Shown here piece by piece: positions 61,607 to 64,000 of a stretch of 64,000 nt of DNA. Source of the DNA: Gymnodinialimonas sp. 57CJ19 (GTDB taxonomy: Bacteria; Pseudomonadota; Alphaproteobacteria; Rhodobacterales; Rhodobacteraceae). The position numbers and the translations under genes were made by a program. Location of the stretch: NCBI RefSeq assembly GCF_038396845.1, contig NZ_CP151587.1:842001-906000 (forward strand), read 5' to 3'. The number at the start of each line of letters is the position of its first letter. Position 1 is the first letter of the stretch. A model generated the notes under the pieces. That model saw nothing but the letters and a program-made list of their open reading frames with translations. It searched no databases and was not told the DNA's origin.

Positions 61607-63199
61607 ATGTTTGCTCTTAAATATGCATCCCTTGTTGCCTTCCTGGCCTCAACGCTGCCCGCAATGGCGGCGCCGCCGGCGATTTCGCCGTTGCCCATGC
61701 CTCGGCCTGTTTTGGGGCCCGTTTTGGGTCCTGTGCAGGGGCTGGCTTCGGCGGTGGAGGTCGCCGCGCCGGAGGTTGCGGTGCCGGAGCGTCGAGGCGT
61801 GTTGATCGAGGTCATCGCCGAAGAGGCGATTGAAGAGGCGTCCCAGGGTGCGCCCGACGCGGTAACTGTCGAAGTTCTGCCCGCCCTTGGCGAAACAGAG
61901 ACCGCCCAAACCCTAGGCACCCGCTCGCCCGAAGGCGAAAGTGCACTGGCGATATTGGCGTCGCCCTTGCCCGTGGCGCGGGGTGATGTGCCGGTTGAAT
62001 TCGCCGCCCGTGCCGCCGTTCTGCGGGCCTCGGCCGAGGCGGAAGAAGCGGCGCAACGCCCGATCCGGGCCAATGATCCGGCGTTCCGAGCTTGGATTGC
62101 AGCGTTCAGGGAAAGGGCGCTGGCGGCGGGCATCAGCGCGGCGACGTTCGAGCAAGCCTTCGATGGATTGCAGCTGAACACGCGGGTGTTGGAACGGGAT
62201 CGCAATCAGGCCGAATTCTCTCGGACCCTTTGGGAATATCTCGACTCGGCTGTTTCCGCGACCCGCATTCGCAACGGGCAAGAGGCGCGCGCTGAATGGC
62301 GCACGACGTTGTCACGGATCGAGGAACAGTTTCAGGTGGAGGCCGAAGTTGTGGTCGCCGTCTGGGGCTTGGAAAGCGCCTATGGGGCGTCCCGCGGCAG
62401 CGTAGGGATCGTAGAGGCGATGGCCTCGCTTGCCTATGACGGACGGCGGCAGGACTTCTTTGAGGCGCAGCTGATCGCGGCTTTGCAGATCATCGAGGCG
62501 GGCGACACGCAGGCCCGCAACATGACCGGATCATGGGCCGGAGCGATGGGCCACACGCAGTTCATGCCGACCAGCTACCTGGAGTTTGCCCAGGATTTCG
62601 ACGGTGATGGTCGCCGCAATATCTGGAGCGATAATCCCGTCGATGCGCTGGCCTCTACGGCGCATTATCTGGCGGAACACGGGTGGGTCTATGGCCAGCC
62701 TTGGGGCATGGAAGTGCGCCTGCCCGATGGATTCGACTACCGCCTTGCCGGAGAGCAGGAGCGTATCAGCGCCGCATTCTGGAACAATCTTGGGGTGCGC
62801 CAGATCAACGGTGACCCGATCCCCGACCACGGGCCTGCGTCGATCCTGTTGCCCGGCGGGGCAGAGGGCGTGGCCCTGGTGGTGTTCAGCAACTTCCGGG
62901 TGATTGAACGCTATAACCCCGCCGATGCCTATGTGATCGCCATCGGCCACCTCAGCGATCGGATTGAGGGCGGGCGCGGGTTTCAGGCCGGATGGCCCCG
63001 TGGCGACCGGGCGTTGACCTTTGCCGAGAGGGAAGAGTTGCAGCGCCTGCTCTTGGCGGCGGGGCATTATCACGAGGATATCGACGGAATCGTTGGGCCG
63101 ATCACCATTGCAGCGGTGCGCAGCTACCAGGAAGCTGTGGGCGTGACACCCGATGGCTATGCCTCCCTGCGGTTGTTGGAGCGTTTGCGGCGCGGCTAG
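61607..63199 (+). CDS. Lytic murein transglycosylase (MltB-type) with PG-binding domain
   Basis: This 530-residue protein has a signal peptide (YASLVAFLASTLPAMAAPP), a long Ala/Glu/Val-rich linker, and the SLT-2/MltB catalytic domain with VVVAVWGLESAYGASRGSVG carrying the catalytic Glu, and SWAGAMGHTQFMPTSYL. A PG-binding-1 repeat (EDIDGIVGPITIAAVRSYQ) ends the protein. It cuts glycan strands with anhydro ends. ATG 61607 is chosen for the signal peptide; a GTG at 61559 is upstream. Confidence 0.92.
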   Translation: MFALKYASLVAFLASTLPAMAAPPAISPLPMPRPVLGPVLGPVQGLASAVEVAAPEVAVPERRGVLIEVIAEEAIEEASQGAPDAVTVEVLPALGETETAQTLGTRSPEGESALAILASPLPVARGDVPVEFAARAAVLRASAEAEEAAQRPIRANDPAFRAWIAAFRERALAAGISAATFEQAFDGLQLNTRVLERDRNQAEFSRTLWEYLDSAVSATRIRNGQEARAEWRTTLSRIEEQFQVEAEVVVAVWGLESAYGASRGSVGIVEAMASLAYDGRRQDFFEAQLIAALQIIEAGDTQARNMTGSWAGAMGHTQFMPTSYLEFAQDFDGDGRRNIWSDNPVDALASTAHYLAEHGWVYGQPWGMEVRLPDGFDYRLAGEQERISAAFWNNLGVRQINGDPIPDHGPASILLPGGAEGVALVVFSNFRVIERYNPADAYVIAIGHLSDRIEGGRGFQAGWPRGDRALTFAEREELQRLLLAAGHYHEDIDGIVGPITIAAVRSYQEAVGVTPDGYASLRLLERLRRG

Positions 63200-63307
63200 G
63201 GATTGCGCCGGGCTTCGCCCGTCGCCCGCGCTTCCTCCTCCGCACAAAGTGCGTCCTCGGGGCTGTAATGGGGGACTCGACTCCGAAACGGCGGCAGTCT
63301 AATTTGA

Positions 63308-63322
63308 GAACAAATCAGGAAC
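63308..63322 (+). promoter_or_regulatory. LexA box
   Basis: GAAC (63308-63311) and GAAC (63319-63322) are separated by exactly 7 bp, the alphaproteobacterial LexA consensus GAAC-N7-GAAC. The box ends 14 bp before the imuB-like start, so SOS control is likely. Confidence 0.85.
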
Positions 63323-63336
63323 AATTGCTGCCGCTC

Positions 63337-64000
63337 ATGTCCACACCCCCTCGCCATAACGTTGCCAACCGGCGGCGCATCCTCTCGCTATGGTTCCCGC
63401 GTTTGGGGGTGGAGCGGGTGCTGAGGGGAGAGCCGGGCCTGGCCGAAATGCCCCTGGTCACGGTGAGCGAGACGGGCAATCTCAGGCAATTGGCCGCGAC
63501 CAGCGTGGCGGCGGAGCGGGAAGGGTTGGCAAGGGGGCAATCCCTGAGCGAGGCCATGGTGCTGTGCCCCGATCTGGTAACCCGCCCCGAAGATCTGGGA
63601 CGTGAGGCGGCGCTTTTGATGGCGCTGCGACGGTGGGCGGGAAAGTTCAGCCCCTGGGTGTCAGAAGAGGGCCGCGAAAGCCTTTTGGTGGACCTTACCG
63701 GTTGCGCACATCTGTTTGGCGGGGAAGAGCCGTTGTTTCGCCAAGTGCAGGAAGATTGCGGGGACCTTGGCCTTACCGTCTGCGCCGGGATCGCCGATAC
63801 GGCCGGGGCGGCTTGGGCCTTGGCGCGATACGGCGGCGGGCAGGGCGGCGGACAGGGCGGCGGACAGGGCCTTGTGCAGGGGCGCAACGGCGACGCGATT
63901 GATCAAGAAGCCCGCGCCACGCGGTCACGCGCCAGCAAGCGGCATTGGGTGAAGGGCGGCCCTGCGCCTGCCACGCAACTGGCGGGTGGCCCGGTGCAAC
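63337..64000 (+). CDS. imuB: Y-family DNA polymerase-like protein ImuB, 3' end outside window
   Basis: The frame is open to the right edge; 221 codons are visible. The start has RRILSLWFPRLGVERVLRGE, the ImuB-type N-terminus (I-L-x-L-W-F-P), followed by LAATSVAAEREGLARGQSLS, FSPWVSEEGRESLLVDLTGC and AGIADTAGAAWALARY. ImuB is a polymerase-like clamp-binding factor in mutagenic SOS repair with ImuA and DnaE2. A 12-bp unit repeats three times in frame at 63832-63867, giving a Gly/Gln stretch. No imuA lies upstream. Confidence 0.85.
   Translation, partial: MSTPPRHNVANRRRILSLWFPRLGVERVLRGEPGLAEMPLVTVSETGNLRQLAATSVAAEREGLARGQSLSEAMVLCPDLVTRPEDLGREAALLMALRRWAGKFSPWVSEEGRESLLVDLTGCAHLFGGEEPLFRQVQEDCGDLGLTVCAGIADTAGAAWALARYGGGQGGGQGGGQGLVQGRNGDAIDQEARATRSRASKRHWVKGGPAPATQLAGGPVQ

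Noticed and set aside
60097..62205. 702-codon open frame on the minus strand over rnr and the transglycosylase gene
   Set aside because: It is antisense to strong genes, low in complexity and without motifs.

Overview
The window is about 62% G+C and reads as chromosome of a marine-type Rhodobacteraceae (roseobacter-group alphaproteobacterium). The evidence is the petABC cytochrome bc1 operon with a typical Rieske sequence, Hint-domain exoproteins, the succinylase lysine pathway (dapD, dapE, dapF), an alphaproteobacterial LexA box (GAAC-N7-GAAC) before an imuB-like gene, and overall gene style. The genus cannot be set from the sequence alone.

Region 1 (1-11036) is a surface-polysaccharide locus. 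A glycosyltransferase and an FkbM methyltransferase are followed by a NusG-type antiterminator paralogue (minus strand) and a MarR-type EPS regulator. A long plus-strand run then holds wecB and wecC (UDP-ManNAc and UDP-ManNAcA synthesis), an AT-rich polymerase/ligase gene, a small membrane protein that may be an Amj-type flippase, a WbuB-like glycosyltransferase, a PglC-like initiating transferase, a PglD-like acetyltransferase and a PglE-like aminotransferase. The last three suggest an undecaprenyl-linked glycan that starts with a diacetamido (bacillosamine-type) sugar.

Region 2 (11112-20730) is a 9.6 kb integrative mobilizable element in the 3' part of tRNA-Arg(CCU), flanked by 43-bp direct repeats. 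It carries a tyrosine integrase, a small overlapping HTH protein, an XRE regulator in a tight operon with a membrane protein and a PUA-like/HNH endonuclease, an uncharacterised gene paired with a superfamily 1 helicase, and a mob block (mobC, relaxase, and two genes nested in the relaxase in another frame) behind a wHTH replication-like gene. The HNH and helicase modules are the best candidates here for undescribed defence functions.

Region 3 (20760-64000) is core genome: a LacI regulator, L-serine dehydratase, a MerR/FSP1-like pair, tRNA-Lys, dapF-mtaB, paiB, a small-protein/GST/GNAT operon, petABC, thiBPQ under a TPP riboswitch, aroC, a DMT exporter, HU, a purine salvage group (sulfotransferase-like gene, ade, amn), a periplasmic MsrA, YggT, a thioesterase, an MFS transporter, MepA, a phytase-like esterase, a LOG-family protein, a PlsC-like acyltransferase, two paired lipoproteins, dapD, a GlsB-type membrane protein, two Hint proteins, dapE, rnr, an MltB-type transglycosylase and the start of imuB.

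Start codons were often moved downstream of the longest reading frame where a Shine-Dalgarno sequence, signal peptide or family alignment favoured it. These choices are explained per gene. All family names come from reading motifs by eye; no database search was run.
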